A DNA stretch of 64,000 nt from Comamonas sp. lk (GTDB lineage Bacteria > Pseudomonadota > Gammaproteobacteria > Burkholderiales > Burkholderiaceae_C): the NCBI GenBank assembly GCA_945925985.1, contig CAMELV010000002.1:62001-126000 (forward strand), given 5' to 3'. Under the pieces are notes generated by a model, which saw only the letters and a list, made by a program, of their open reading frames with translations, was not told the origin of the DNA and made no database searches. The first letter of the stretch is position 1. Each line of letters begins with the position of its first letter. Of the stretch, positions 17,027 through 27,376 are shown one piece after another. A program made the translations under genes and the position numbers.

Positions 17027-17349
17027 CAAATCCGTGCAGCTGCCATGCGCCACCTCCGCCGCCATGCCAATGCTCTCCCCCAGCGTCGGATGCGGGTGAA
17101 TCGTCTTGCCAATATCCACCTCGTCCGCCCCCATCTCGATCGCCAGGGCAATCTCGCCGATCATGTCGCCGGCGTGGGTGCCGACCATGCCGCCGCCCAG
17201 GATCTTGCCGTGGCCATGGGCTTCGGGTGAGTCGTCACTTCGGCCGCCACATGCGCCTCGTGCACGGCCTTGTGCGCCAGCATGGGCTGACTCACGATGT
17301 CGCCGATGGCAAAGATGTGCGGCACGTTGGTACGCATCTGAATGTCGAC
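17027..17349 (-). pseudogene. lpdA 3'-region fragment B, with internal deletion
   Basis: The first block (17027-17237) matches intact lpdA 18209-18420 almost base for base. It then jumps about 225 bp and resumes as a match to 18646-18760 (17236-17349). It reads toward the lpdA 3' end on the minus strand, as do all fragments here. The right edge runs straight into the promoter or start region of the nucleotidyltransferase gene. Confidence 0.88.
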
Positions 17350-17389
17350 ACGCTATGATGACCGCACCCCTCCATTTCACCCTGTAGAC

Positions 17390-17908
17390 GTGTCCAACCT
17401 GGCAGAACAAATTCGCGAAGCACTGTCCATGTTTGTACGCAGCGGCACGGAGCCTGCGTTGATCGGTGGTTTGGCGGTGGTTGCACACCAGGTCGTGCGC
17501 GCCACCAAGGATGTGGATTTTCTGGTGGAGGCCGAAGCTGCCGATAAGGTACATGCCGCGCTACTAGATTTGGGCTACGAGTGCCTATACCGCAGTGAAG
17601 ACGCCGCCAACTATGTGCGAGCGGCGGAAGGGCTGGATTTGCTTTATGCGCACCGTCCCCTTGCGCGCCGCCTGCTGGCGCGGGCATCGGAGCGCGAGAC
17701 CCCCATGGGCCGCATGCGCATCATCAGCGTTGAAGGGCTTATCGGCTTCAAGCTGCAAGGCTTCGTGAACGACGCAACGCGCACGCGTGACTTGGACGAC
17801 ATTCGCTCCCTATTCAAAATTCACCTTACTTCGCTCAACATGGATGAGGTGCGTGAGTACTTTGCCCTGTTCAACAAACCAGACCTCCTCAATGAACTAC
17901 TCGGATAA
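17390..17908 (+). CDS. Nucleotidyltransferase-fold protein (AbiEii/DUF6036-like), probable TA component
   Basis: 172-aa Pol-beta-type nucleotidyltransferase. ALIGGLAVVAHQVVRATKDVDF holds the GG motif and the DxD pair, and a C-terminal helical part ends in KPDLLNELL. The frame is open from an ATG at 17342, but that codon lies inside lpdA fragment B. GTG at 17390 (VSNLAEQIREAL) matches the normal N-terminus better, and TATGAT at 17353 may be its -10. Its stop overlaps a small downstream gene. It may be the toxin or antitoxin of a two-gene module, and which is uncertain. Confidence 0.7.
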   Translation: MSNLAEQIREALSMFVRSGTEPALIGGLAVVAHQVVRATKDVDFLVEAEAADKVHAALLDLGYECLYRSEDAANYVRAAEGLDLLYAHRPLARRLLARASERETPMGRMRIISVEGLIGFKLQGFVNDATRTRDLDDIRSLFKIHLTSLNMDEVREYFALFNKPDLLNELLG

Positions 17909-18122
17909 CGACGAATCAAATTCAGAATCGGCGATAGACCGTGCCGATGCAGGTGTGGTGCTTGCACGCGAAGCCGGTGTGCCTTTTCACCTGCCACTGG
18001 GCAAGGCTTCTGGGGTTGACCCCTTCACCGAATGGTTGAGCCTTATGGAGGTCGTGCAAATGCTTTGCCTCGAGTGGCCCGTTCGCGACAAGCCGATGCA
18101 GGGCAACCTTTGGCGAATTTAG
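17892..18122 (+). CDS. Small hypothetical protein, partner of nucleotidyltransferase gene
   Basis: 76 aa, not recognised. The ATG at 17892 overlaps the end of the nucleotidyltransferase gene by 17 bp, implying translational coupling. The N-terminus is acidic and Ser/Asn-rich (MNYSDNDESNSESA), then comes a compact region with FTEWLSLMEVVQMLC and ends GNLWRI. A role as second component of the module is inferred from position only. No database family is evident to me. Confidence 0.5.
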   Translation: MNYSDNDESNSESAIDRADAGVVLAREAGVPFHLPLGKASGVDPFTEWLSLMEVVQMLCLEWPVRDKPMQGNLWRI

Positions 18123-18124
18123 AA

Positions 18125-18161
18125 TAAAAAAGCCGCGTAGCCCTCGTGGAAGCTGTGCGGC
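18125..18161 (-). terminator. Terminator of the aceE-aceF-lpdA operon
   Basis: On the minus strand the stem GCCGCACAGC / GGCTACGCGGC is followed by TTTTTTATT. It lies 32 bp past the lpdA stop. Confidence 0.75.
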
Positions 18162-18163
18162 CA

Positions 18164-18180
18164 GCTACTGGATCAGTAGC
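18164..18180. repeat. Small palindrome of the dispersed element type
   Basis: GCTACTGGATCAGTAGC, nearly identical to the palindrome GCTACTGATTCAGTAGC inside hscA at 37730-37746. It sits between lpdA and its terminator. Confidence 0.5.
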
Positions 18181-18192
18181 AATTTCAGAACA

Positions 18193-20070
18193 CTACTTCT
18201 TGGCAGGCGGCAAATCCGTACAGCTGCCATGCGCCACCTCGGCCGCCATGCCAATCGATTCCCCAAGTGTGGGATGCGGGTGAATTGTCTTGCCAATATC
18301 CACCGCGTCCGCCCCCATCTCGATCGCCAGGGCAATCTCGCCGATCATGTCGCCGGCGTGGGTGCCGACCATGCCGCCGCCCAGGATCTTGCCGTGGCCG
18401 TGGGCTTCGGGTGAGTCGTCAAACAGCAGCTTGGTGACGCCCTCATCCCGGCCGTTGGCGATGGCGCGGCCAGACGCCGCCCAGGGGAATAGGCCTTTTT
18501 TAACCTTGATGCCTTGTGCCTTGGCCTGGTCTTCAGTCAGGCCGACCCAGGCCACTTCGGGGTCGGTGTAAGCCACGCTGGGGATAACGCGGGCGTTGAA
18601 AGCGGCGCTGGCAAGCTCTTTGTTGCCCTGAAGTTCCCCGGCAATCACCTCAGCCGCCACGTGCGCCTCGTGCACGGCCTTATGCGCCAGCATGGGCTGG
18701 CCGACGATGTCGCCGATGGCGAAGATGTGCGGCACATTGGTGCGCATCTGGATGTCGACCGGGATGAAGCCACGGTCGGTCACGGCCACGCCGGCCTTGT
18801 CGGCGGCGATCTTTTTGCCGTTGGGTGAGCGACCCACCGCTTCCAGCACCAGGTCATAGAGCTGCGGCTCAGGGGCTTTGCCGCCCTCCTCCGCTGCGGC
18901 AAATGTCACCTCAATGCCTTCTGGCAAGGCGCGGGCGCCCACTGTTTTGGTCTTGAGCATGATGTTGTCAAAGCGCTTGGCGTTCATCTTCTGCCAGATC
19001 TTGACCAGGTCGCGGTCGGCGCCCTGCATCAGGCCGTCCATCATTTCCACCACGTCCAGGCGCGCGCCCAGGGTGCTGTAGACCGTTCCCATTTCCAGGC
19101 CGATGATGCCGCCGCCCAGAATCAGCATGCGTTTGGGCACTTCTTTGAGCGCCAGAGCGCCGGTGCTGTCCACCACGCGTGGGTCCTTATCGAGCCCATC
19201 CTTCTGCATGAAGGGCAGGCGCACCGCCTGGCTGCCCGCGGCGATGATGGCATTCTTGAACGCGATGACTTTTTTAGCGCCGGTTTTCTCCTGCGCGCTG
19301 CCGCTGGTTTCTTCCACCTCAAGGTGGTTGGCGCCAATAAAGTGGCCGTAACCCCGCACCGTGGTCACCTTGCGCACCTTGGCCATCGCGGCCAGGCCAC
19401 CGGTCAGCTTGCCGATGACCTTGTCCTTGTGGCCGCGCAGTTTGTCGATGTTGACCACCGGTGCGCCAAAGTCCACACCCAAGTCGGCCATGTGGCTCAC
19501 CTCGTCCATCACGGCGGCCACGTGCAGCAGCGCTTTGGACGGGATGCAACCCACGTTCAGGCACACGCCGCCCAGGCTGGCGTAGCGCTCCACCAGAATC
19601 ACTTTCAGGCCCAGATCAGCAGCGCGGAAGGCGGCGCTGTAGCCGCCGGGGCCGGCGCCCAGCACCAGCAGGTCGCAATCTAGGTCAGCCACACCGGCAA
19701 AGCTGGCGGCAGCGCGTGCAGGTGCAGCAGCAGGCGTCGCTACGCTTTGTGTAGCAGGAGAGTCAATAACCACGGGGGCTAAGGCCTGATTTGACCCTAA
19801 AGTTTGGCTGACTGCCGGCCCAGCTGTGGCGCCAGCAGCCTCCAGCATCAGTACCAGCGAGCCTTGCTTGACCTTGTCGCCCAGTTTGACCTTGAGCTCT
19901 TTCACCACGCCGCCCTGGCTGGCCGGGATTTCCATAGAGGCCTTGTCGCTCTCTACGGTGATCAGGCTTTGCTCGGGCTTGATGGTGTCGCCGACTTTGA
20001 CCATCAGTTCGATGACGGTAACTTCGGCGAAATCGCCGATGTCGGGGACTTTGATTTCTACGGTTGCCAT
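18193..20070 (-). CDS. lpdA: Dihydrolipoyl dehydrogenase (E3) with N-terminal lipoyl domain
   Basis: 625-aa E3 of pyruvate dehydrogenase, reoxidising dihydrolipoyl groups with NAD+. The lipoyl domain is at residues 1-80 with lipoyl-Lys in [10 protein letters not shown]. An Ala-rich linker (about 80-130) contains a dispersed repeat. FAD motif [12 protein letters not shown], redox-active CLNVGC near residue 170 and C-terminal HPHPTLGE near 600 complete the enzyme. The start at 20070 ([12 protein letters not shown]) matches the lipoyl-domain N-terminus; the 30 codons before it are not coding. It lies 16 bp after aceF. Three partial copies of its 3' end lie downstream. Confidence 0.96.
   Translation of the reverse strand: MATVEIKVPDIGDFAEVTVIELMVKVGDTIKPEQSLITVESDKASMEIPASQGGVVKELKVKLGDKVKQGSLVLMLEAAGATAGPAVSQTLGSNQALAPVVIDSPATQSVATPAAAPARAAASFAGVADLDCDLLVLGAGPGGYSAAFRAADLGLKVILVERYASLGGVCLNVGCIPSKALLHVAAVMDEVSHMADLGVDFGAPVVNIDKLRGHKDKVIGKLTGGLAAMAKVRKVTTVRGYGHFIGANHLEVEETSGSAQEKTGAKKVIAFKNAIIAAGSQAVRLPFMQKDGLDKDPRVVDSTGALALKEVPKRMLILGGGIIGLEMGTVYSTLGARLDVVEMMDGLMQGADRDLVKIWQKMNAKRFDNIMLKTKTVGARALPEGIEVTFAAAEEGGKAPEPQLYDLVLEAVGRSPNGKKIAADKAGVAVTDRGFIPVDIQMRTNVPHIFAIGDIVGQPMLAHKAVHEAHVAAEVIAGELQGNKELASAAFNARVIPSVAYTDPEVAWVGLTEDQAKAQGIKVKKGLFPWAASGRAIANGRDEGVTKLLFDDSPEAHGHGKILGGGMVGTHAGDMIGEIALAIEMGADAVDIGKTIHPHPTLGESIGMAAEVAHGSCTDLPPAKK
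19738..19797 (-). repeat. Dispersed palindromic element in frame in lpdA linker
   Basis: About 60 bp. On the minus strand it reads AGGCCTTAGCCCCCGTGGTT then ATTGACTCTCCTGCTAC. It is translated as [14 protein letters not shown] in the flexible linker and aligns with the copies at 21460-21520 and 7686-7740. Confidence 0.7.
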
Positions 20071-20086
20071 GGATAGGGGCCTCGGG

Positions 20087-21802
20087 TTAGAGCAGAACCC
20101 GGCGGAAATCGCCCAAGATCTGGCCCAAATAGACGTTAAAGCGCGCGGCGGCAGCGCCATCGATCACGCGGTGGTCCCAGGTGAGCGACAGCGGCAGCAT
20201 CAGGCGCGGCTGGAAGGCCTTGCCGTCCCAGACTGGCGCCATGCTGCTTTTGCACACACCCAAAATCGCCACCTCGGGGGCATTGATGATGGGCGTGAAA
20301 TAGCGCCCGCCAATGCCGCCTAAGCTGGAGATGGTGAAGCTGGCACCTGACATTTCGGCCGGGCTGAGCTTGCCATCGCGGGCTTTTTTGGCCAGCTCGC
20401 CCATCTCCTGGCTGATCTGGAAGATGCCCTTTTTGTCGGCATCCTTGATCACCGGCACCATCAGGCCGTTGGGCGTATCAGCCGCGAAACCGATGTGGTA
20501 GTACTGCTTGTAGATCAGGGCATCGCCGTCCAGGCTGCTGTTGAACTCGGGGTATTTTTTGAGCGCGGCCACACAGGCCTTGATCAGGAAGGCCAGCATG
20601 GTGACCTTAACGCCGGATTTCTCGTTCTCTTTATTGGTGGCGACGCGGAAGGCCTCCAGGTCGGTGATGTCAGCATCATCATGGTTGGTCACGGCCGGGA
20701 TCATCACGGCGTTACGTAGCAGATTGGCGCCGCTGATCTTCTTGATGCGGCTCATCTCTTTGCGCTCGACGGGGCCGAACTTGGCAAAGTCAACCTTGGG
20801 CCAGGGGATCAGGCCCAGGCCGGCACCGTCGTTGGCAGCGACGGCAGCAGCCGGCTTAACCTGCGCAGCGATGGCCGCCGTTTGCACCGTGCCGGCCATG
20901 ACCGAGCGGGTGAAGGCCTGCACATCGACCTCGGTAATGCGGCCTTTGGGACCACTGCCTTTCATTTCGGCCAGCGGCACACCCAGCTCGCGCGCAAACT
21001 TGCGCACCGAGGGCGAGGCGTGCGGCAGGCCCAGCGGCGCGCCGCCGGGGGTGTGGGCCGGGCTTGCCACGGTGGTGGTTGGCGCCGCCGGTGCAGCCAG
21101 CGCGGGTATGGCGGCAGCGACTGGGGCTGACGCCACCGCCACCACCGCCACCACCGGCGCAGCAACGGCCGTCGCGGCCGGAGCCACACCTTCCAAAATC
21201 GCCAGCAGGTCACCAATGTTGACCTTGTCGCTAACCTTCACCTTAAGCTCTTTCAGCACGCCAGCAGCAGCCGACGGTATCTCCATGGCCGCCTTGTCGG
21301 ATTCGACGGTGATCAGGCTTTGCTCCAGCCGGATGGCGTCGCCGGTGTTGACCAGCACCTCAATCACCGTGACGTTCTTGAAGTCGCCAATATCAGGCAC
21401 TCGCACTTCCACTGGGCCCATTGACACTGTGGCCACTGCCGCCGACGCTGGCGCAGCCAGTGCTACAGAAAAAGGAGCTGAATCGCTAGCAATGACGGGG
21501 GCTAGAGCCTGTTTTGGTTCCAAAGACGCTGAGGCCACTCGGGCCGCTGCGGCGGCTGATAAGCCGGCTACATCCAGCATCAGCACCAGCGAGCCTTCTT
21601 TCACCTTGTCGCCAAGCTGCACCTTGAGCTCTTGCACCACGCCGGCATGGCTGGAGGGTATTTCCATCGAAGCCTTGTCAGACTCCACGGTGATCAGGCT
21701 TTGCTCGGCCCGCACGGTGTCGCCGGGTTTGACCATGAGCTCGATCACAGTCACTTCGGCGAAGTCGCCGATATCGGGTACTTTGATTTCGATGACAGAC
21801 AC
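20087..21802 (-). CDS. aceF: Dihydrolipoyllysine acetyltransferase (E2) of pyruvate dehydrogenase
   Basis: 571 aa. Two lipoyl domains (about residues 1-80 and 127-205, each with ESDKA(S/A)MEIP), a peripheral subunit-binding domain (about 262-298, [15 protein letters not shown]) and the catalytic acetyltransferase domain ending with [16 protein letters not shown]. It transfers acetyl from lipoyl to CoA. It sits between aceE (29 bp upstream) and lpdA (16 bp downstream). The linker between the two lipoyl domains holds a dispersed repeat read as [16 protein letters not shown]. Confidence 0.96.
   Translation of the reverse strand: MSVIEIKVPDIGDFAEVTVIELMVKPGDTVRAEQSLITVESDKASMEIPSSHAGVVQELKVQLGDKVKEGSLVLMLDVAGLSAAAAARVASASLEPKQALAPVIASDSAPFSVALAAPASAAVATVSMGPVEVRVPDIGDFKNVTVIEVLVNTGDAIRLEQSLITVESDKAAMEIPSAAAGVLKELKVKVSDKVNIGDLLAILEGVAPAATAVAAPVVAVVAVASAPVAAAIPALAAPAAPTTTVASPAHTPGGAPLGLPHASPSVRKFARELGVPLAEMKGSGPKGRITEVDVQAFTRSVMAGTVQTAAIAAQVKPAAAVAANDGAGLGLIPWPKVDFAKFGPVERKEMSRIKKISGANLLRNAVMIPAVTNHDDADITDLEAFRVATNKENEKSGVKVTMLAFLIKACVAALKKYPEFNSSLDGDALIYKQYYHIGFAADTPNGLMVPVIKDADKKGIFQISQEMGELAKKARDGKLSPAEMSGASFTISSLGGIGGRYFTPIINAPEVAILGVCKSSMAPVWDGKAFQPRLMLPLSLTWDHRVIDGAAAARFNVYLGQILGDFRRVLL
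21460..21520 (-). repeat. Dispersed palindromic element in frame in aceF linker
   Basis: On the minus strand it reads AACAGGCTCTAGCCCCCGTC then ATTGCTAGCGATTCAGCTCC. It is the same family and reading phase as the lpdA copy, as both give QALAPV. Confidence 0.7.
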
Positions 21803-21831
21803 GTCAGTCTCCTTTTTTTCTTGCGGCCAGC

Positions 21832-24648
21832 TCAGGCGTACAGCGGGTTGATCTTGTCGGCCTGGATGCCGTACTTGGCAATGGCCTCGGCCACCTTGGA
21901 GACCGGCACTGAGCCCTCTTCGCTCAGGGCCTTGAGCGCTGCAACCACGATGTAGTGGCGGTTCACCTCGAAGTGCTCGCGCAGTTTGCTTCTGAAGTCG
22001 CTGCGGCCAAAGCCGTCGGTGCCCAGTACCTTGTAGGTGCGGCCAGAACCATCACTGTTTTTCGGGATGAAAGGCCGAATCTGCTCGGCATAGGCCTTCA
22101 TGTAGTCGGTCGAAGCCACCACCGGGCCGGTGTGCTTCTCCAGTTGCTGGCCAACGAAAGACACCCGCGGCGTCTCCAGCGGGTGCAGCAGGTTGAAGCG
22201 CTCGGCGTCCTGTCCGTCTCGGGTGAGCTCGTTGAAGCTGGGGCAACTCCAGACGTTGGCGTCCACGCCCCAATCGGCATCCAGCAACGCCTGCGCGGCG
22301 ATCGATTCACGCAGGATGCTGCCCGAGCCCAGCAGTTGCACGCGCGGGGTGAGTGTTTGCCCGACGGACCGCTCCAAGGGCAAATGCACCCCCTCAGGGG
22401 GCAGCGCATCACGCGCAGCGGACAGCGTGGGGGCTAGTTCCTTGCCCTCTTTGCACAGGTACATGCCTTTGATGATCTGCGCCTCGGTGCCGACGGTCAG
22501 GCCAGGCATGGCGTAGTTCTCGTTCAGCAGGGTCAGGTAATAGAAGACGTTGTCCTGTTTCTCGACCATGCGCTTCAAACCGTGGTGCAGGATCACGCCC
22601 ACCTCATGGGCAAAGGTTGGGTCATAGCTGACGCAGTTGGGAATGGTGCCGGCCATGATGTGGCTATGGCCATCCTCGTGTTGCAGGCCCTCGCCGTTGA
22701 GCGTGGTCCGACCCGAAGTGCCGCCTAGCAAAAAGCCGCGCGCCTGCATGTCGCCAGCGGCCCAAGCCAAATCGCCCACGCGCTGAAAGCCGAACATCGA
22801 GTAGTACACATAAAACGGCACCATGATGCGGTTGCTGGTTGAATAGCTGGTGGCCGCTGCGATCCAGCTGCTCATGCCACCGGCCTCGTTGATGCCCTCT
22901 TGCAGGATCTGCCCGGCCTTGTCTTCCTTGTAGTACATCACCTGGTCTTTGTCGACCGGGGTGTACTGCTGGCCGGCCGGGTTGTAAATGCCGATCTGGC
23001 GGAACAGACCTTCCATGCCAAAAGTGCGTGCCTCATCAACCAGAATCGGCACCACGCGCGGACCCAGGGCCTGGTCGCGCAGCAGCGTTGTCAAAAAGCG
23101 CACATAGGCCTGAGTGGTGGAGATTTCGCGGCCTTCCGGCGTAGCCTCAATCACCGACTTGAATACCTCTAGTGAGGGCACAGTGAACTGCTCGTCCGCC
23201 TTTACCCGGCGGTGCGGCAGGTAACCGCCCAAGGCCTGACGCCGCTCGTGCAGGTACTTCATCTCAGGCGTGTCATCGGCCGGTTTATAAAACGGAATAT
23301 CGGCAATCTGGCTGTCGGGCACCGGGATGTTGAAGCGGTCGCGGAAGATCTTGATGTCTTCGTCGGTCAGCTTCTTGGTCTGGTGCACATTGTTTTTACC
23401 CTCGCCGCTCTTGCCCATGCCAAAGCCCTTGACGGTCTTGATCAGCAGCACGGTAGGTTGCCCCTTGTGCTTCACAGCGGCGGCATAGGCGGCGTAAACC
23501 TTTTGCGGATCATGACCGCCACGGCGCAACGCAAAAATGTCGTCGTCGCTCATGCGGGCCACCATCTCCAGCGTCTTGGGGTCTCGGCCGAAGAAGTGTT
23601 TGCGCACAAAAGCACCGTCATTGGCCTTGAAGGCTTGGTAGTCGCCGTCCAGCGTGTCCATCATCAGCTTGCGCAAAGCGCCATCTTTGTCCCGCGCCAG
23701 CAGTGGGTCCCAGTCGCTGCCCCAAAGTAGCTTGATCACGTTCCAGCCAGACCCGCGGAACTCGCCTTCAAGCTCCTGGATGATCTTGCCATTGCCGCGC
23801 ACCGGGCCGTCTAGCCGCTGCAAATTGCAGTTCACGACAAAAATGAGGTTATCGAGGTTTTCTCGGGCGGCCAGGCCAATGGCGCCGAGCGACTCCACCT
23901 CATCCATCTCGCCATCGCCGCAGAACACCCAGACCTTGCGGTTCTCGGTGTTGGCTATGCCGCGGGCGTGCAGATACTTTAGAAAGCGGGCTTGGTAGAT
24001 CGACATCAGCGGCCCAAGACCCATGGAAACGGTGGGGAACTGCCAGAACTCGGGCATCAGCTTGGGATGCGGGTAGCTGGACAGGCCCTTGCCACCCACC
24101 TCCTGGCGAAAATTGAGCAGTTGCTCCTCGCTCAGGCGGCCCTCCAGATAGGCTCGGGCGTACACACCGGGCGACACGTGCCCTTGTATATAGAGGCAGT
24201 CGCCACCGTGTTCTTTGCCAGGTACGGCGCTTTCAGCGTGCCAAAAGTGGTTGAAGCCGGCGCCAAACATATGAGCCAGCGAGGCAAAGGAGCCAATGTG
24301 ACCGCCCAGGTCGCCCCCGTCGACTGGGTGGTGCCGGTTTGCCTTGACCACCATGGCCATGGCGTTCCAGCGCATGTAAGCGCGCAGGCGCTCCTCAATT
24401 TCAATATTGCCGGGGCAACGCTCTTCCTGGTCGGTCTCAATGGTGTTGACATAGCCGGTGTTGGCGGAGAACGGCATGTCGATGCTGTTTTGCCGGGCAT
24501 GCTCCAGCAGTTGCTCCAGCAAAAAGTGCGCCCGCTCCGGGCCCTCCGTCTCGATCACAGCGGACAGAGCGTCCATCCATTCACGGGTTTCCTGGCGATC
24601 GGCGTCATTGGCCGTGCCGCTAAAAGGCTGATCGGGTGCTGCGGACAT
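21832..24648 (-). CDS. aceE: Pyruvate dehydrogenase E1 component, homodimeric type
   Basis: 938-aa thiamine diphosphate enzyme decarboxylating pyruvate and acetylating the E2 lipoyl groups. The TPP motif begins GDGEMDEVESLGA near residue 245, and the His-rich N-terminal region ANRHHPVDGGDLGGHIGSFAS is typical. The start at 24648 (MSAAPDQPF) is preceded by AGGAGATAGAC; an upstream in-frame ATG at 24702 is less likely. First gene of aceE-aceF-lpdA; the 177-bp AT-rich spacer to the divergent sensor kinase should hold the promoter. Confidence 0.96.
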   Translation of the reverse strand: MSAAPDQPFSGTANDADRQETREWMDALSAVIETEGPERAHFLLEQLLEHARQNSIDMPFSANTGYVNTIETDQEERCPGNIEIEERLRAYMRWNAMAMVVKANRHHPVDGGDLGGHIGSFASLAHMFGAGFNHFWHAESAVPGKEHGGDCLYIQGHVSPGVYARAYLEGRLSEEQLLNFRQEVGGKGLSSYPHPKLMPEFWQFPTVSMGLGPLMSIYQARFLKYLHARGIANTENRKVWVFCGDGEMDEVESLGAIGLAARENLDNLIFVVNCNLQRLDGPVRGNGKIIQELEGEFRGSGWNVIKLLWGSDWDPLLARDKDGALRKLMMDTLDGDYQAFKANDGAFVRKHFFGRDPKTLEMVARMSDDDIFALRRGGHDPQKVYAAYAAAVKHKGQPTVLLIKTVKGFGMGKSGEGKNNVHQTKKLTDEDIKIFRDRFNIPVPDSQIADIPFYKPADDTPEMKYLHERRQALGGYLPHRRVKADEQFTVPSLEVFKSVIEATPEGREISTTQAYVRFLTTLLRDQALGPRVVPILVDEARTFGMEGLFRQIGIYNPAGQQYTPVDKDQVMYYKEDKAGQILQEGINEAGGMSSWIAAATSYSTSNRIMVPFYVYYSMFGFQRVGDLAWAAGDMQARGFLLGGTSGRTTLNGEGLQHEDGHSHIMAGTIPNCVSYDPTFAHEVGVILHHGLKRMVEKQDNVFYYLTLLNENYAMPGLTVGTEAQIIKGMYLCKEGKELAPTLSAARDALPPEGVHLPLERSVGQTLTPRVQLLGSGSILRESIAAQALLDADWGVDANVWSCPSFNELTRDGQDAERFNLLHPLETPRVSFVGQQLEKHTGPVVASTDYMKAYAEQIRPFIPKNSDGSGRTYKVLGTDGFGRSDFRSKLREHFEVNRHYIVVAALKALSEEGSVPVSKVAEAIAKYGIQADKINPLYA

Positions 24649-24825
24649 GTCTATCTCCTGTGGCTGGTCGCCAACTTTATTACGTTGTTGAAATTTTCCC
24701 ATAATTTTCTAATTTTTTCAAATAATGCCGTCTTAATTCATATCGTGAAATTAATACAGCTGCGATGGCTTGGGCCTTCGGCCAAACGGTGACCAACTGG
24801 CAGTCAGCTCACCTACACTTCATCC

Positions 24826-27372
24826 ATGCCCCTCCCGAAGCAGCTAAAAGCGTTCAGCCCTGGTAAGAAAAAACCACTGGCCAAACTGCGGGCGTGGTGG
24901 TGGCGCCTGACACCTCAACGGCAGGACCGCTTTGCCGTACTGGCGCCCTTGGCGGCCGTGCTGCTGTTCCTAGCAGCCATCATCGTGGCTTTTGCCTACC
25001 TGCGACTCGAAGAAATCGACCGCGAGCAAGAAGCCGTTCGGCGTGATGTCGAATACACCCAACAACGCCTGCGACTGCGCTTGCTTGAGCGACAGGAGCA
25101 ATTGATGCAGTTGGCGAGGGAGATGTCCAACCGGGAACTGAACACAGACGATTTCCAGGCGCGGGCTGAAGCCATGATCGGCCAACACCCAGAATTGCAA
25201 GGTCTGAGCTGGATCGACGAGCGCCGACGCATCAAAGCCAGTGCCGGCACCGCGAGCATGACCGCGGTCCAACTGCGCACAATCGCCAGCACGATCAAGA
25301 CCGGCGAAAGCGACAACACGCGGACCCCGACACGCGATCTGCAGCAACCGATCTACACCCAGCGCAGTGAATCGCCGGACGACCCAGCCCTGTTGCAATT
25401 GCATGTGCCCTTGAGCGATCGAGCCCGCTTTTTGGGTGTCTTGTTGGCCGAGTACTCGGTTGATGGCCTGTTTCGCTATGGTGTCCCGTCAGAGGTGTCA
25501 GCGCGCTATGCCATTTCATTTCACGATGCCAAGGGCACACTGCTTGCAGGCACCAAAATCCCCCCACGTGGCCCAGCCACAGGCTTGCTGCCGTGGATCA
25601 GGCAAACCAACGCCTATGAAGTGCCTGTGTCCCCTGTGGGCAATGGTCTGCTGATCAGAGGCCAGGCTTACCGCACCTCGCTGGGCGTCATCGGCAGCGG
25701 CCTGTTCTGGCTGGTGACAGCACTCAGCGCCATCACAGCCTGGATGCTGATTGCCAACTGGCGCCACACCCGCCGACGGTTACAGGCACAGCAGGCTCTG
25801 GTGTCCGAGACCAGCTTTCGCCGCGCCATGGAGAACTCCATGCTAACGGGCATGCGCGCGCTCGACCTCCAAGGCCGCATCACCTACGTCAACGCCGCTT
25901 TTTGCCAAATGACTGGCTGGAGCGAGTCTGACCTGGTCGGGCGAACCGCGCCGTTTCCCTATTGGCCTGACAACGACACGGCCAACCTAACAGCCCGGCT
26001 CGAAGAAGAACTGTCCGGAAAGACCACCCCTGGCGGCATTCAAATGCGTGTCAAGCGACGAGACAGCACACTTTTTGATGCTCGGCTCTATGTGTCGCCC
26101 CTGATTGACGCCAAAGGTACCCAGACTGGCTGGATGACCTCCATGACCGACATCACTGAACCTAACCGGATCCGTGAGCAGTTGTCAGCCTCCCACGAGC
26201 GCTTCACCACTGTGCTTGAAGCATTAGATGCGTCCATCTCGGTCGCCCCACTGGGCAGTGATGAACTGTTGTTTGCCAACAAGCTCTACCGCCTTTGGTT
26301 TGGCACGCCAGCGGGCGGCCACCTGCGACTGGTGGCTCAAGCGGGCGTAGCGCCCAGCCCACCCAATGACGAAGTTCAGGACGATGTGGATGCCTTTGCC
26401 GGCCTCCCCACCAACCTGCTGCCCGACTCTGACGCAGAAAGCGCCGAGATTTACATCGAGACGCTCGGCAGGTGGCTCGAGGTTCGCACCCGCTACCTCA
26501 GTTGGGTCGACGGCCGGCTGGCCCAGATGGTGATCGCAACCGACATCACGGCGCGCCGCATGGCCGAAGAACAAGCCGCTGCCCAGACCGAGCGGGCCCA
26601 AAACGCCAGTCGCCTGATCACCATGGGGGAGATGGCCTCCAGCGTGGCACATGAGCTCAATCAACCGCTGACTGCCATCAATAATTATTGCAACGGCATG
26701 CTGTCGCGCATCAGAGCCCAACAAATCACCGAGCAAGACCTGCTTGGGGCGCTCGAAAAAACCGCCAAGCAAGCCCAGCGTGCCGGTCAGATCATCCAGC
26801 GCATCCGTTCCTTTGTGAAGCGCAGCGAACCCAACCGCACCCTCTCCGAGGTGGCGGTGATGGTGGATGAGGCGCTGGAGTTGGCTGAAATCGAGCTGCG
26901 TCGGCGCAACGTCCGGCTAACCCACGATGTCGCGCCGCGCCTGCCTCAGCTGATGGTGGACCCGATCCTGATCGAGCAGGTGCTGCTGAACCTGTTGAAA
27001 AACGCGGCCGAATCGGTTGATGCGGCGCAACGACCGTCGGCGCAGCGCAGCGTCAAACTGCGTGTCACGCAGCAATGCGTCAATGATCGCGACGTGATTG
27101 AGTTCAGCGTCACCGACAGCGGCCGTGGCCTCACGGCTGAAGTCTCAGCCCGGCTGTACGAAGCGTTTTACTCCACCAAGGCTGACGGCATGGGCATTGG
27201 CCTGAGCCTGTGCCGCTCGATCGTCGAGTCGCACCTGGGCCGAATGAAAGCCGAGAACCTCTACAATGGCTCGGAAGCGAGTGGCTGTGTTTTCTCATTC
27301 TGGCTGCCGTGCATTCAAGCCGAGACGACATCAAGTATCGAACCCCAACTGACCGCGAAAGACGCGCACTGA
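24826..27372 (+). CDS. PAS-domain sensor histidine kinase
   Basis: 848-aa membrane sensor. A transmembrane helix at about residues 40-63, a periplasmic region of about 220 residues, and a second helix at about 283-305. Then PAS (about 335-450) and a second PAS-like region (about 455-585), HisKA with phospho-acceptor H609 in VAHELNQPLTAINNY, and an HATPase domain with LLNLLKNAAES and DGMGIGLSLCRSI. Architecture resembles FixL/DctB/TodS-type kinases. The response regulator follows after 4 bp. Signal is unknown; it is divergent from pyruvate dehydrogenase. Confidence 0.9.
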   Translation: MPLPKQLKAFSPGKKKPLAKLRAWWWRLTPQRQDRFAVLAPLAAVLLFLAAIIVAFAYLRLEEIDREQEAVRRDVEYTQQRLRLRLLERQEQLMQLAREMSNRELNTDDFQARAEAMIGQHPELQGLSWIDERRRIKASAGTASMTAVQLRTIASTIKTGESDNTRTPTRDLQQPIYTQRSESPDDPALLQLHVPLSDRARFLGVLLAEYSVDGLFRYGVPSEVSARYAISFHDAKGTLLAGTKIPPRGPATGLLPWIRQTNAYEVPVSPVGNGLLIRGQAYRTSLGVIGSGLFWLVTALSAITAWMLIANWRHTRRRLQAQQALVSETSFRRAMENSMLTGMRALDLQGRITYVNAAFCQMTGWSESDLVGRTAPFPYWPDNDTANLTARLEEELSGKTTPGGIQMRVKRRDSTLFDARLYVSPLIDAKGTQTGWMTSMTDITEPNRIREQLSASHERFTTVLEALDASISVAPLGSDELLFANKLYRLWFGTPAGGHLRLVAQAGVAPSPPNDEVQDDVDAFAGLPTNLLPDSDAESAEIYIETLGRWLEVRTRYLSWVDGRLAQMVIATDITARRMAEEQAAAQTERAQNASRLITMGEMASSVAHELNQPLTAINNYCNGMLSRIRAQQITEQDLLGALEKTAKQAQRAGQIIQRIRSFVKRSEPNRTLSEVAVMVDEALELAEIELRRRNVRLTHDVAPRLPQLMVDPILIEQVLLNLLKNAAESVDAAQRPSAQRSVKLRVTQQCVNDRDVIEFSVTDSGRGLTAEVSARLYEAFYSTKADGMGIGLSLCRSIVESHLGRMKAENLYNGSEASGCVFSFWLPCIQAETTSSIEPQLTAKDAH

Positions 27373-27376
27373 CACC

